A DNA stretch of 6,030 nt from positions 1 through 6,030 of the forward strand of contig DASC01000097.1 of NCBI GenBank assembly GCA_002503595.1. The letters are read 5' to 3'. The position numbers were made by a program, and so were the translations under genes. Within the stretch, counting starts at the first letter, position 1. Every line of letters begins with the position of its first letter. This document shows positions 1 through 6,001 of the stretch, piece by piece. The notes under the pieces were generated by a model that had not been told where the DNA came from, made no database searches, and saw only the letters and a list, made by a program, of their open reading frames with translations. The stretch is from Candidatus Methanogaster sp. UBA203. GTDB lineage: Archaea; Halobacteriota; Methanosarcinia; Methanosarcinales; Methanogasteraceae.

Positions 1-20
1 CTATGTTTTATAAAATATAT

Positions 21-66
21 AATAGACGTGTTGCGATATAAAATGCAGCCTTCTACGACGTCTATT
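21..66. repeat. 9-bp inverted repeat with 28-base loop
   Basis: aatagacgt at 21-29 is the exact reverse complement of acgtctatt at 58-66. It could be an operator or a weak hairpin. A perfect 9-bp inverted pair with a spacer this long is expected about once by chance in a window of this size, so function is not implied. Confidence 0.3.
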
Positions 67-203
67 CCTCCTTACATATTGCTCCTTTTTGCAGATCTCC
101 GTTCTCATGGCTTTTCCAAATTATTCCGCAACAAGTCTAATACATTCGGAAGTATGGGCATTCGGAACTACTGCGATCAGACTATCATGTTGTTTTGATG
201 AGA

Positions 204-237
204 GCAACAGTTTTACCAAACGTATTTACATTCATGG
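204..237 (+). repeat. 34-bp direct repeat, copy 1 (upstream of first membrane gene)
   Basis: This matches 1128-1161 at 33 of 34 positions; the only difference is G222 against A1146. It starts gcaacagttttaccaaac and ends tatttacattcatgg. Weaker similarity extends left, so 193-237 against 1117-1161 matches at about 41 of 45. The two copies are exactly 924 bp apart. This copy ends 127 bp before the ATG at 365, whereas copy 2 ends only 16 bp before its gene. The internal cgtattta is TATA-like, and accaaac just ahead could be a BRE, but a transcript started from it would have a leader of over 100 bases. It may be a displaced promoter or a relic of an older gene start. Confidence 0.85.
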
Positions 238-316
238 GTAGTGTCCTAAATTTCATAACTTCTGAATAGCCGTAGATGCTCAATTAACGCTCATGTTCAT
301 TAGCTTTCGTAAACTT

Positions 317-328
317 TTTAAATTTTTA
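317..328 (+). promoter_or_regulatory. Probable archaeal TATA box for the first membrane gene
   Basis: The run tttaaatttttA (317-328) is the strongest TATA-like element near the 365 start. Its centre is about 42 bases upstream, which would place transcription start near 348 and leave a leader of about 17 bases. The leader contains only a weak Shine-Dalgarno-like gtggt at 354-358. Called from base composition and spacing alone. Confidence 0.45.
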
Positions 329-364
329 AGATTCATAACGGATTAAACAACAAGTGGTAGTATC

Positions 365-1018
365 ATGACCGAGATTAAAAAACAAGGCTGTCAAACACGA
401 TGGACTTATGTAGCTCATGTTCTTAGAGTTGGAATGGTGTTATTGTTACTCGTAGCAATATCGAAAGACGATTTACGATGGATGCTCGAATGCATCGCGG
501 GCATTCTAATAAGCACGGCACCAATTTTACTCAAACGCTCTTTCAAGATTGAATTGCCCGGGATTATTGACTTCATGATCGCCTTTGCATTATTTTTACA
601 TGTCGGCATGGGTGGTCTATTTGCCATGTATTACCCCATCCCTGACTTTGACATAGTTACTCATTTTGTGTCTTCGGTTCTTATCGCCTTTTTGGCATTA
701 ATCGCCATGTATCTATTGGATAAACACTGGGATGGACTGTCCATAGATGTATATGCAATGGCGTTTGCTGTTGTGGCTATTACGATGGCTTCAGGTGTTG
801 TATGGGAATTTGCGGAATGGGCGGCAGGCACGCTCTTGGGTATGAATTTTCAGTTGGGTCTGGAGGATACCATGATGGATTTACTTGTTGATACTATAGG
901 GGGAACGGCTATGGCTATGGTTGGTATAAATCTGGTAAAAGAAGGTAAACTACATGAGATGACAGAGGACATGGGAAGACTGGCTGTTTCATATATAACT
1001 CGTAAGAAGAAGCTGTAA
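365..1018 (+). CDS. DUF2238/YjdF-like six-helix membrane protein, paralogue 1
   Basis: A 217-residue integral membrane protein. Hydrophobic segments lie at about 15-33, 40-57, 64-88, 98-118, 129-150 and 168-190, with a basic tail ending RKKKL. Polar residues sit in or beside helices at places shared with the next gene: H79, D96 with H100 (DIVTH), E148 and E151 (WEFAEW), and D168, D172, D176 (DTMMDLLVD). The D-x3-H, WExxE and DTxxDLxxD pattern is what I recall for DUF2238/YjdF, a family without an established function; the clustered acids and histidines suggest a metal site or catalysis within the membrane (inference). The ATG at 365 is the first good start after a TATA-like box, with only weak ribosome-binding signal. 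Base composition is A+T rich with many TTA/TTG leucines, unlike its paralogue. No signal peptide beyond the first helix. Confidence 0.85.
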   Translation: MTEIKKQGCQTRWTYVAHVLRVGMVLLLLVAISKDDLRWMLECIAGILISTAPILLKRSFKIELPGIIDFMIAFALFLHVGMGGLFAMYYPIPDFDIVTHFVSSVLIAFLALIAMYLLDKHWDGLSIDVYAMAFAVVAITMASGVVWEFAEWAAGTLLGMNFQLGLEDTMMDLLVDTIGGTAMAMVGINLVKEGKLHEMTEDMGRLAVSYITRKKKL

Positions 1019-1127
1019 TTTATACTACATCAATAAATATCAAACATTCTATGAAATAGAGCAACAAAATGATTGGAAGGGAGGCGATTTGACGCTATCA
1101 GAACTGCTCATACTTCTTTTGATAGGT

Positions 1128-1161
1128 GCAACAGTTTTACCAAACATATTTACATTCATGG
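1128..1161 (+). repeat. 34-bp direct repeat, copy 2, likely containing the promoter of the second membrane gene
   Basis: Second copy of the element at 204-237 (33 of 34 identical). Its internal catattta (1145-1152) lies about 29 bases ahead of the ATG at 1178, the spacing expected for an archaeal TATA box on a leaderless mRNA, and ccaaac directly upstream could serve as BRE. No Shine-Dalgarno sequence is visible before 1178, which also fits leaderless transcription. If a TTG at 1073 were the real start, this copy would instead be coding, but that extension looks unlike the paralogue. Confidence 0.8.
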
Positions 1162-1177
1162 ATCATATCCGATAAGA

Positions 1178-1798
1178 ATGAAAATACGGATACCGCTTAT
1201 CGCATCATACCTGATGAAATGCGCCATGATTGTTATGGGGGTCTACAGCATCCAGGTTCACGACTGGCTATGGATGTTTGCCTCGTTTTCAGGATTTATC
1301 CTCTCGATGGCACCGAATATCATCGAAAAAAGATTTGATATCAGAATCCCTCTGTTACTTGATCTGGCGATCACGCTTGTAATATTCTTTCATGTTGGTG
1401 GAGGAGTTCTGAAGATGTACTGGGCGATTCCTTTTTATGATAAGATCGGTCATTTCTTCGCATCTGCGTTGATCGCTTTTATCGCGCTTACAACGATCTA
1501 TCTGCTGGATGAGTACTGGGCAGGGCTTCATATGGATCTTCGCGGGATGATCTTTGTCACGATTGTATTCACAATGGCAGTCGGTGTCGCATGGGAGATC
1601 GGAGAGTTCGGGATCGATCAGTTCTTTGGCACGCATGAACAGCGGGATCTGTACGATACGATGACTGATCTGATAGTGGATACCATAGCGGGTGTTGTCG
1701 TTGCGGTCTCAGGAGGATATTCGATAAAGAGCGGGAGATTCCGGAAGAGAATCGAGCCAATCGATGAAAGTGCCGCTGAGGTGGTCGGCAGGGGATAA
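1178..1798 (+). CDS. DUF2238/YjdF-like six-helix membrane protein, paralogue 2
   Basis: A 206-residue membrane protein, roughly 40-45 % identical by eye to the preceding gene along its whole length. Helices fall at about 6-25, 29-48, 56-80, 90-110, 122-140 and 162-182. It keeps all the polar positions: H72, D88 and H92 (DKIGH, closer to the usual family form than paralogue 1), E140 and E143 (WEIGEF), and D160, D164, D168 (DTMTDLIVD). The tail after helix 6 is charged and probably cytoplasmic. I chose ATG 1178 because it matches the paralogue's N terminus. The frame stays open upstream to a TTG at 1073, but the added 35 residues are neither hydrophobic nor conserved and would run through the 34-bp repeat. 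It lies 159 bp after the first gene and is richer in G+C. Family assignment is from memory of motifs; function unknown. Confidence 0.83.
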   Translation: MKIRIPLIASYLMKCAMIVMGVYSIQVHDWLWMFASFSGFILSMAPNIIEKRFDIRIPLLLDLAITLVIFFHVGGGVLKMYWAIPFYDKIGHFFASALIAFIALTTIYLLDEYWAGLHMDLRGMIFVTIVFTMAVGVAWEIGEFGIDQFFGTHEQRDLYDTMTDLIVDTIAGVVVAVSGGYSIKSGRFRKRIEPIDESAAEVVGRG

Positions 1799-1817
1799 AA
1801 CCATCAATCCATTACTA

Positions 1818-1836
1818 CCTTTTGGTATTCCCTTTC
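1818..1836 (+). terminator. Possible T-rich termination signal after the membrane genes
   Basis: cctTTTggtattccctttc follows the stop at 1798 by about 20 bases, in the 87-bp gap facing the convergent debranching-enzyme gene. Archaeal termination often uses short T-runs without a hairpin. The runs here are only 3-4 bases, so this is weak. Confidence 0.2.
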
Positions 1837-1885
1837 TAAATCGCTGTAAAGACATGAGGAGATTGGGATCAGAGGGATGGGTTGT

Positions 1886-3862
1886 TCATCCGACCAGATC
1901 ATCAACCCACTGCGACCAGAACTGGACAGGGTTCTTGACAGGTACGATACCGTTATCCTGACTGAATAACTCACTGTTGTAGAATAAGAAACCCTCGTTC
2001 ATCTGGTGATTAAGATTGCTCCTGATAATCTCCCTCACAAGCCTCTCTTCACGATTCCTGCGCAACAGGCGTATCAGATACGGTGTGTCCCTTGGCCACA
2101 CCACGCATTCATGATATTCGGAATCGCCATAATATATCTTCTTCTCAGATTCCCGCACAGCAACCCCGAACGCCAGCCCTGCTCTTCGGACCAGCAGGTG
2201 TTCCTTGATCGTGTTCATGAAGATGCGAACCTCCTCGTCCGTAAACAGAAAATCAGCAATCGAGATTGCAACCATCGCAGGCGATCCGGTGGTTCTGTCA
2301 ACATGCCCATCGGTTGTGACAAGATTATTTAAGAAGGGTTCATTCACAAACATAGCCCTGAAACCGGATGACGCCAGATCTAAAAGATCAGAGTATCTTT
2401 TTTCTCCGGATAATTCTGATACGAGTTTAATCGCTCTGATCCATTGAGCATTGACCTCCGGAAGGAAATATTTCGGCTTAGCCAGTTCAGAAACCGCCTT
2501 CTCCCCATATCTCTTGAGCGACTCGTACTCCCAGTCCTCGGGAACCCTGATCGGCAGAGACAGCGTTATCCCAACTGCTGTGATGCTCCGCATACCATCA
2601 GTCCAGGAGTGGTGGGGTGCTGATGATACGAGCCCGTTTTGATGCAGCACAGGCGGACCATTCGGTACTGCCAGATCTCCGCTTTCGAGTGAAGTCAGCA
2701 GATCATCCGCACACCTGAGGATCATCTTTTTCAGATCGTCGTCCCGCCTTCGCATGAGATACTCGGAACCAACGATGAATGCGAGCAGCGTTGCATCGAT
2801 GCTGTCATAGTTATCCCCGAAGTTCGGTATCCTCCCGTACACGTCCCTGTGATCGAATGCATAAACAAGGGTATCTCTGATCCGGTTCTCCATCCCGAGT
2901 TTGAAGAGCGTGTTGATGTTCTGTAAAATCCCTTCGAAGCAGTCCCTGAACCACACCGTCCTGAACCAGAGATCCCCTGCCTCAAAAGATAGCGTATCCC
3001 CAAGATACATGCCAAACTTCGTAATCCCGAGCGCCCGAAACGCAGCAGCACCGCGGAGATCGAGCGATTCCACGACCCTCTTCGCATTCATAATCTCACT
3101 CTGTTCGTCCGCTGCATAGTCTGCAAGCGCCCGCGTGCACATTCGCATCACATCATCCTCTGATCTGCCGCATCCGACAGCAATGGTGGCTGTCTTCTGA
3201 TCAGCGATCCGGATCGTCCCGAGCGATACGGGTTCTCTCTGTTCACCCCTGAATACTATCTTTCCGTCCACCTCTTCACGGTATCCGGACCCCATCTTGT
3301 AGAACCATCCGACAGGATGATGCCATCTCTGGCAGTCGCATGGCGAAGATGTTACAACCGCTGCCCGTATCCCGTCTCTGGAAAACAAGAGCCCATTATC
3401 GTGTTCCTCCACCCTGTGAGCCGATGGGTCGGAATGATCATACATCCACCTGATGTCAATAAGCGGCTCGATCTCAAGCGTGCACGGCTCACTCGCCCTG
3501 ATGATGATCCTGCCCGGGTTTCCATCGATTCCCAGCAGATAGTAGTCCACATCCAGTTTCACATCGCCACGGTATGAATAAATCACCTTCCACGGGTATG
3601 CCAGCACTCTCGATGCCTTCAATTCATGTCCCTCGATGCCGATCGCGATCCCATCAAGGATATGATGGTTTCTTCCGTCCAGTACGTAACTCAAGCCTTC
3701 ATAAGGATAATCCCGGTTCGGAATGATCTTACCTGCGAACGGGACCGAATAGACCGAATGGGACCACGATGCTGATGGTCGTTTCAGTATGGTGTGCATG
3801 GTCTTCGCGGGATTGGGGTCTTCGACCGGTTCCAGACCAACCCCGAACTTCCTCATAGTCAT
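1886..3862 (-). CDS. Glycogen debranching enzyme, amylo-alpha-1,6-glucosidase type
   Basis: A 658-residue cytoplasmic enzyme expected to hydrolyse alpha-1,6-linked glucose at glycogen branch points. Residues 1 to about 255 look like the beta-rich N-terminal domain of GDE proteins (YPYEGLSYVLDG, PWKVIYSYRGDVKLDVDYY). The rest fits the (alpha/alpha)6 GDE_C barrel: WFRDCFEG 304-311, NYDSIDATL 351-359, HHSWTDG 417-423, PEVNAQW 468-474, VVWPRDTPYL 587-596, and NEGFLFYNSELF near 622-633. D422 and E631 are candidate catalytic acids by position only. There is no GH13 transferase domain of the eukaryotic fused enzyme, so it would need a partner to shorten branches; the adjacent GH57 gene is an obvious candidate. 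The frame opens at a TTG (3883), but I chose ATG 3862 because GGTGA sits 7 bases ahead and a TATA box fits. Exact specificity (glycogen, maltodextrin or another alpha-glucan) is not settled. Confidence 0.85.
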   Translation of the reverse strand: MTMRKFGVGLEPVEDPNPAKTMHTILKRPSASWSHSVYSVPFAGKIIPNRDYPYEGLSYVLDGRNHHILDGIAIGIEGHELKASRVLAYPWKVIYSYRGDVKLDVDYYLLGIDGNPGRIIIRASEPCTLEIEPLIDIRWMYDHSDPSAHRVEEHDNGLLFSRDGIRAAVVTSSPCDCQRWHHPVGWFYKMGSGYREEVDGKIVFRGEQREPVSLGTIRIADQKTATIAVGCGRSEDDVMRMCTRALADYAADEQSEIMNAKRVVESLDLRGAAAFRALGITKFGMYLGDTLSFEAGDLWFRTVWFRDCFEGILQNINTLFKLGMENRIRDTLVYAFDHRDVYGRIPNFGDNYDSIDATLLAFIVGSEYLMRRRDDDLKKMILRCADDLLTSLESGDLAVPNGPPVLHQNGLVSSAPHHSWTDGMRSITAVGITLSLPIRVPEDWEYESLKRYGEKAVSELAKPKYFLPEVNAQWIRAIKLVSELSGEKRYSDLLDLASSGFRAMFVNEPFLNNLVTTDGHVDRTTGSPAMVAISIADFLFTDEEVRIFMNTIKEHLLVRRAGLAFGVAVRESEKKIYYGDSEYHECVVWPRDTPYLIRLLRRNREERLVREIIRSNLNHQMNEGFLFYNSELFSQDNGIVPVKNPVQFWSQWVDDLVG

Positions 3863-3870
3863 CTTTATGT
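3863..3870 (+). promoter_or_regulatory. Weak TATA-like element for the GH57 gene
   Basis: ctttatgt (3863-3870 region) lies about 25 bases ahead of the ATG at 3891. With no Shine-Dalgarno motif before that start, a leaderless transcript is plausible. The match to an archaeal TATA box is poor. It falls within the leader of the divergent debranching gene. Confidence 0.25.
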
Positions 3871-3875
3871 CACCC
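3869..3875 (-). promoter_or_regulatory. Ribosome-binding site that sets the debranching enzyme start
   Basis: On the minus strand GGGTGAC precedes ATG 3862 with six bases between (ataaag). GGTGA is a classical archaeal Shine-Dalgarno core. It lies downstream of the TTG at 3883, so it supports ATG 3862 over the longer frame. Confidence 0.75.
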
Positions 3876-3890
3876 TGACACAACCATGTA

Positions 3891-5066
3891 ATGATGACCT
3901 ATATATCCCTTTCGTTTGAAGTCCACCAGCCTTACCGGTTGAATCGGGGATTCCCATATCAGGGAGGGGAATATTTTGATGAAAAGCTGAATCGCAGTAC
4001 ATTCAATAAAATTTCAGAGAAATGTTACCACCCAGCAACCGATACTATCCTGGATAGGCTGGATGAATACAAGAACGAATTTAAGGTCTCATTCAGCGTA
4101 TCAGGAGTGTTTCTTGAGCAGTGTGAGATGTATGATCCTGACTTAATAGAACTCTTCAAAAATCTCGCAGAGACGAAGAACGTCGAATTCCTGTGCCAGA
4201 CATACTACCACTCCCTGTCATCGCTTTACGAGGATAAAGATGAATTTATAGAGCAGGTAAAGATGCACCGTGCAGCGGTACGCGACATGATCGGCTATGA
4301 GCCGACATTCTTTGAGAACAGCGAACTTCTGTACAACAATGAGATTGCAGAACTCGTTAAGTCGCTTGGATTCAAAGGGATATTTATCGAGGGCATCTCA
4401 AGGATACTCGGCTGGAGATCGCCGAACTACGTCTACGAGCAGAAGAACATGCCGGTTCTCCTCAGGAATTACCAGTTGACCGACGACATCGGATTCCGCT
4501 TCTCATCGAGGGAATGGGAGGAGTACCCGCTGACCGCTGATAAGTATGCTGCATGGGTTGCCGCAGCCAGAGGCGACTGCATCAATATTTTCATGGATTA
4601 TGAGACGCTCGGCGAGCACCACTGGGCAGATACCGGGATATTTGAGTTTCTGGGATACCTCCCGGAAGAGATTCTCAAATATGACCACCTCTCGTTTCTG
4701 ACGCCATCTGAGATCGTGGAGGCGTGCGATCCTGTTGGCGAGATCGATGTCGGGGTCTTTGACACGATCTCATGGGCGGACCTTGAACGCGACACCAGTT
4801 GCTGGCTTGGAAACGAGATGCAGATCGCATGTTATGAGAAGCTGAAGCGCATGGAAGAGAAGGTTAAGAAAACCGGTGACCGGGAGTTACTCGAGACCTG
4901 GCGGCGTCTCGGAATCAGCGATCATCTGTACTACCTCTTCACAGCAGGAGGAGGTCCGGGAGAGGTGCATAGTTACTTCAGCCCGTACAATAGCCCAATC
5001 GATGCTTTTGTGATATACTACAGCGTGCTTTCAGATTTTGAGCGGCGCATCGATCTCTCTCAGTGA
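3891..5066 (+). CDS. GH57 glycoside hydrolase, alpha-amylase-like
   Basis: A 391-residue GH57 enzyme with the family blocks in order: HQPY at 12-15, TYYHSL 104-109, FFENSELLYN 140-149 with presumed nucleophile E145, MDYETLGEHHW 235-245 with presumed acid/base D236, and SDHLYYL 343-349 followed by a VHSYFSPYNSP block from 359. The catalytic pair and substrate-site residues are intact. The full pattern resembles the ~400-residue single-domain archaeal proteins annotated alpha-amylase, to which MJ1611 belongs, rather than the longer branching enzymes or 4-alpha-glucanotransferases. It should act on alpha-1,4 glucan inside the cell; no signal peptide is present. The start is ATG 3891 or the next codon at 3894; neither has a Shine-Dalgarno sequence. 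It is divergent from the debranching enzyme (28 bp apart) and its last 36 bases overlap the end of the GalT-family gene on the other strand. Hydrolase against transferase activity cannot be told from sequence. Confidence 0.9.
   Translation: MMTYISLSFEVHQPYRLNRGFPYQGGEYFDEKLNRSTFNKISEKCYHPATDTILDRLDEYKNEFKVSFSVSGVFLEQCEMYDPDLIELFKNLAETKNVEFLCQTYYHSLSSLYEDKDEFIEQVKMHRAAVRDMIGYEPTFFENSELLYNNEIAELVKSLGFKGIFIEGISRILGWRSPNYVYEQKNMPVLLRNYQLTDDIGFRFSSREWEEYPLTADKYAAWVAAARGDCINIFMDYETLGEHHWADTGIFEFLGYLPEEILKYDHLSFLTPSEIVEACDPVGEIDVGVFDTISWADLERDTSCWLGNEMQIACYEKLKRMEEKVKKTGDRELLETWRRLGISDHLYYLFTAGGGPGEVHSYFSPYNSPIDAFVIYYSVLSDFERRIDLSQ
3898..3914 (-). promoter_or_regulatory. TATA box and BRE for the debranching enzyme, inside the GH57 coding start
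   Basis: Read on the minus strand, cgaaaggg (BRE-like) is followed by atatata (3900-3906). The centre is about 41 bases ahead of ATG 3862, which puts transcription start near 3877 and gives a 15-base leader that just includes the GGTGA site. The box occupies codons 4-6 of the GH57 gene. Because TATATA is palindromic, it might also bind TBP in the other orientation. Confidence 0.65.
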
Positions 5067-5975
5067 TCTTGCCGCATCCTCTGGCGGCATGGTGTTTATG
5101 AAGACATCAGTATTCTTCTCAAAACCTGCCGCAATCGAGAGCTTCGGCTCAATCCTGATGTTCAGGTGATAGCTGCTGCTGTCCATCTGGAAGAACATGT
5201 AATTATACGTTGGATTGTTAAGAAGGGTCTTTAATTTCAAGAGCGCATCCCGGAGCGCCTTGCCCATGGGTGCCAGATCACCGATCGCTGTTATGCTGCT
5301 TACGTGCTTCTTCGGAAGCATCCACATCTCAAACGGCAACCGTGAACAGTACGGCGCAAACACGATCCAGTAATCGTTCTCGATTATCACCCGCTCTCCA
5401 CCTGATTCTCGCTCCACGATATCGCAGTACGGACACCGGTCTGCCTCTTCGATCGCAGTCAGTTCCTGCATGATCATGGGCGGGACAAACGGCACCGGTA
5501 TCAACTGTGTGTGCGGATGCGACAGAGATGCACCAGCATCCCTTCCGTGGTTCCTGAAGAGAGAGACATACTGTGTGTCGTTATTTTCCAGATGATGAGT
5601 TGTTCGGTCAGAATAGACCTGCATGAGAAGCGTGATTTCGTCATCTGTGAAGTCTGATGGGTGCTTTTCATGATCAGGAGTCTCTGCGATGATCTCGTGC
5701 CCGGGAAGTGCCGGATACAGGTTTGGGAAGCATCTAACTTCCCAGTCCTTCACCCGTTTGTTGTCTTCATCTTTTTGGATGACCAGTTTTTTGCCCTCGT
5801 ATCTGTACACAGCAGTTGCAGCAGGCGTCAGATCCTCATTACCCGGACAGAACGAGCATGTTTCGGGTCCTGGTTCCGGTGCCCTCTCTTTGACGAAATC
5901 GGTCGGTCTCTTTGACCGTTCTCCTGCGATGACGCAGTATTTCTCAAGGAAATAATGTTTTCTTATCTCTGACAT
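5031..5975 (-). CDS. galT: GalT-family sugar-1-phosphate nucleotidylyltransferase
   Basis: A 314-residue cytoplasmic enzyme of the GalT branch of the HIT superfamily, which moves UMP between UDP-glucose and galactose 1-phosphate through a His-bound nucleotide. By alignment with E. coli GalT in memory, the first zinc site is C40, C43 (CSFC), H102 (PDHEK) and H153; the nucleophile is H155 of HPHTQ, with Q157 marking GalT rather than true HIT hydrolases. A second possible zinc site is C181, C184 (CPYC), H224 (KKH) and H270 (YHLN), like that of plant ADP-glucose phosphorylase and other short GalT-like proteins. FPNLYPAL 83-90 and RNHGRDAGASLSHPH 141-155 are standard family blocks. Galactose 1-phosphate uridylyltransferase is the default call; an NDP-glucose phosphorylase serving glycogen is an alternative given the neighbours. 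ATG 5975 is preceded by gaggg nine bases upstream. The gene converges on and overlaps the GH57 gene. Confidence 0.87.
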   Translation of the reverse strand: MSEIRKHYFLEKYCVIAGERSKRPTDFVKERAPEPGPETCSFCPGNEDLTPAATAVYRYEGKKLVIQKDEDNKRVKDWEVRCFPNLYPALPGHEIIAETPDHEKHPSDFTDDEITLLMQVYSDRTTHHLENNDTQYVSLFRNHGRDAGASLSHPHTQLIPVPFVPPMIMQELTAIEEADRCPYCDIVERESGGERVIIENDYWIVFAPYCSRLPFEMWMLPKKHVSSITAIGDLAPMGKALRDALLKLKTLLNNPTYNYMFFQMDSSSYHLNIRIEPKLSIAAGFEKNTDVFINTMPPEDAARSLREIDAPLKI

Positions 5976-5984
5976 GGTGTGGTA

Positions 5985-6001
5985 CCCTCATATCCTATTT
6001 A
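5985..6001 (-). promoter_or_regulatory. Promoter region of the GalT-family gene
   Basis: On the minus strand taaata (6001-5996) is centred about 23 bases ahead of ATG 5975, and gaggg (5989-5985) lies nine bases ahead of it. The two readings conflict: the TATA spacing implies a leaderless mRNA starting at or after the gaggg, while gaggg would need a leader. One of them may be fortuitous. Confidence 0.4.

Larger units (their letters stand above)
1..364. other. A+T-rich upstream region without a convincing gene
   Basis: No recognisable gene lies here. The + strand frame beginning at base 1 stays open to a TGA at 196-198, with an internal ATG at 43 (51 codons). The peptide has no motif I know and the stretch is A+T rich, so a chance frame or the tail of an upstream gene are both possible. 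The region also holds a 9-bp inverted repeat (21-29 with 58-66), a 9-bp direct repeat (cattcggaa at 143-151 and 159-167), one copy of the 34-bp element shared with the next intergenic region (204-237), and a TATA-like box at 317-328. I see no tRNA, CRISPR or insertion-sequence ends. Confidence 0.6.

Noticed and set aside
204..1161. The 34-bp repeat as a minimal CRISPR array
   Set aside because: Only two copies exist, 924 bp apart with a complete gene between them; there are no regular spacers or cas genes.
1073..1177. N-terminal extension of the second membrane protein from a TTG at 1073
   Set aside because: The extra 35 residues are not hydrophobic, have no counterpart in the paralogue, cross the 34-bp repeat, and have no ribosome-binding site placed for the TTG. 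ATG 1178 aligns with the paralogue.
1878..1909. Inverted repeat tgggttg/caaccca around the debranching enzyme stop codon
   Set aside because: Seven base pairs with an 18-base loop, partly coding and not followed by a T-run on the minus strand; too weak to call a terminator.
2731..3087. 118-codon minus-strand open frame within the debranching gene
   Set aside because: It lies in another frame of a well-supported gene and encodes an Arg/Ser/Gly-rich peptide with no motif, typical of a shadow frame. The same holds for the + frames at 2006-2332 and 2205-2447.
3863..3883. Longer debranching enzyme starting at TTG 3883
   Set aside because: The GGTGA site lies inside this stretch and is correctly spaced only for ATG 3862; the inferred transcription start near 3877 is downstream of the TTG.
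5661..5955. Two + strand open frames opposite the GalT-family gene
   Set aside because: They are antisense to conserved GalT N-terminal sequence, carry no recognisable domain and overlap each other.
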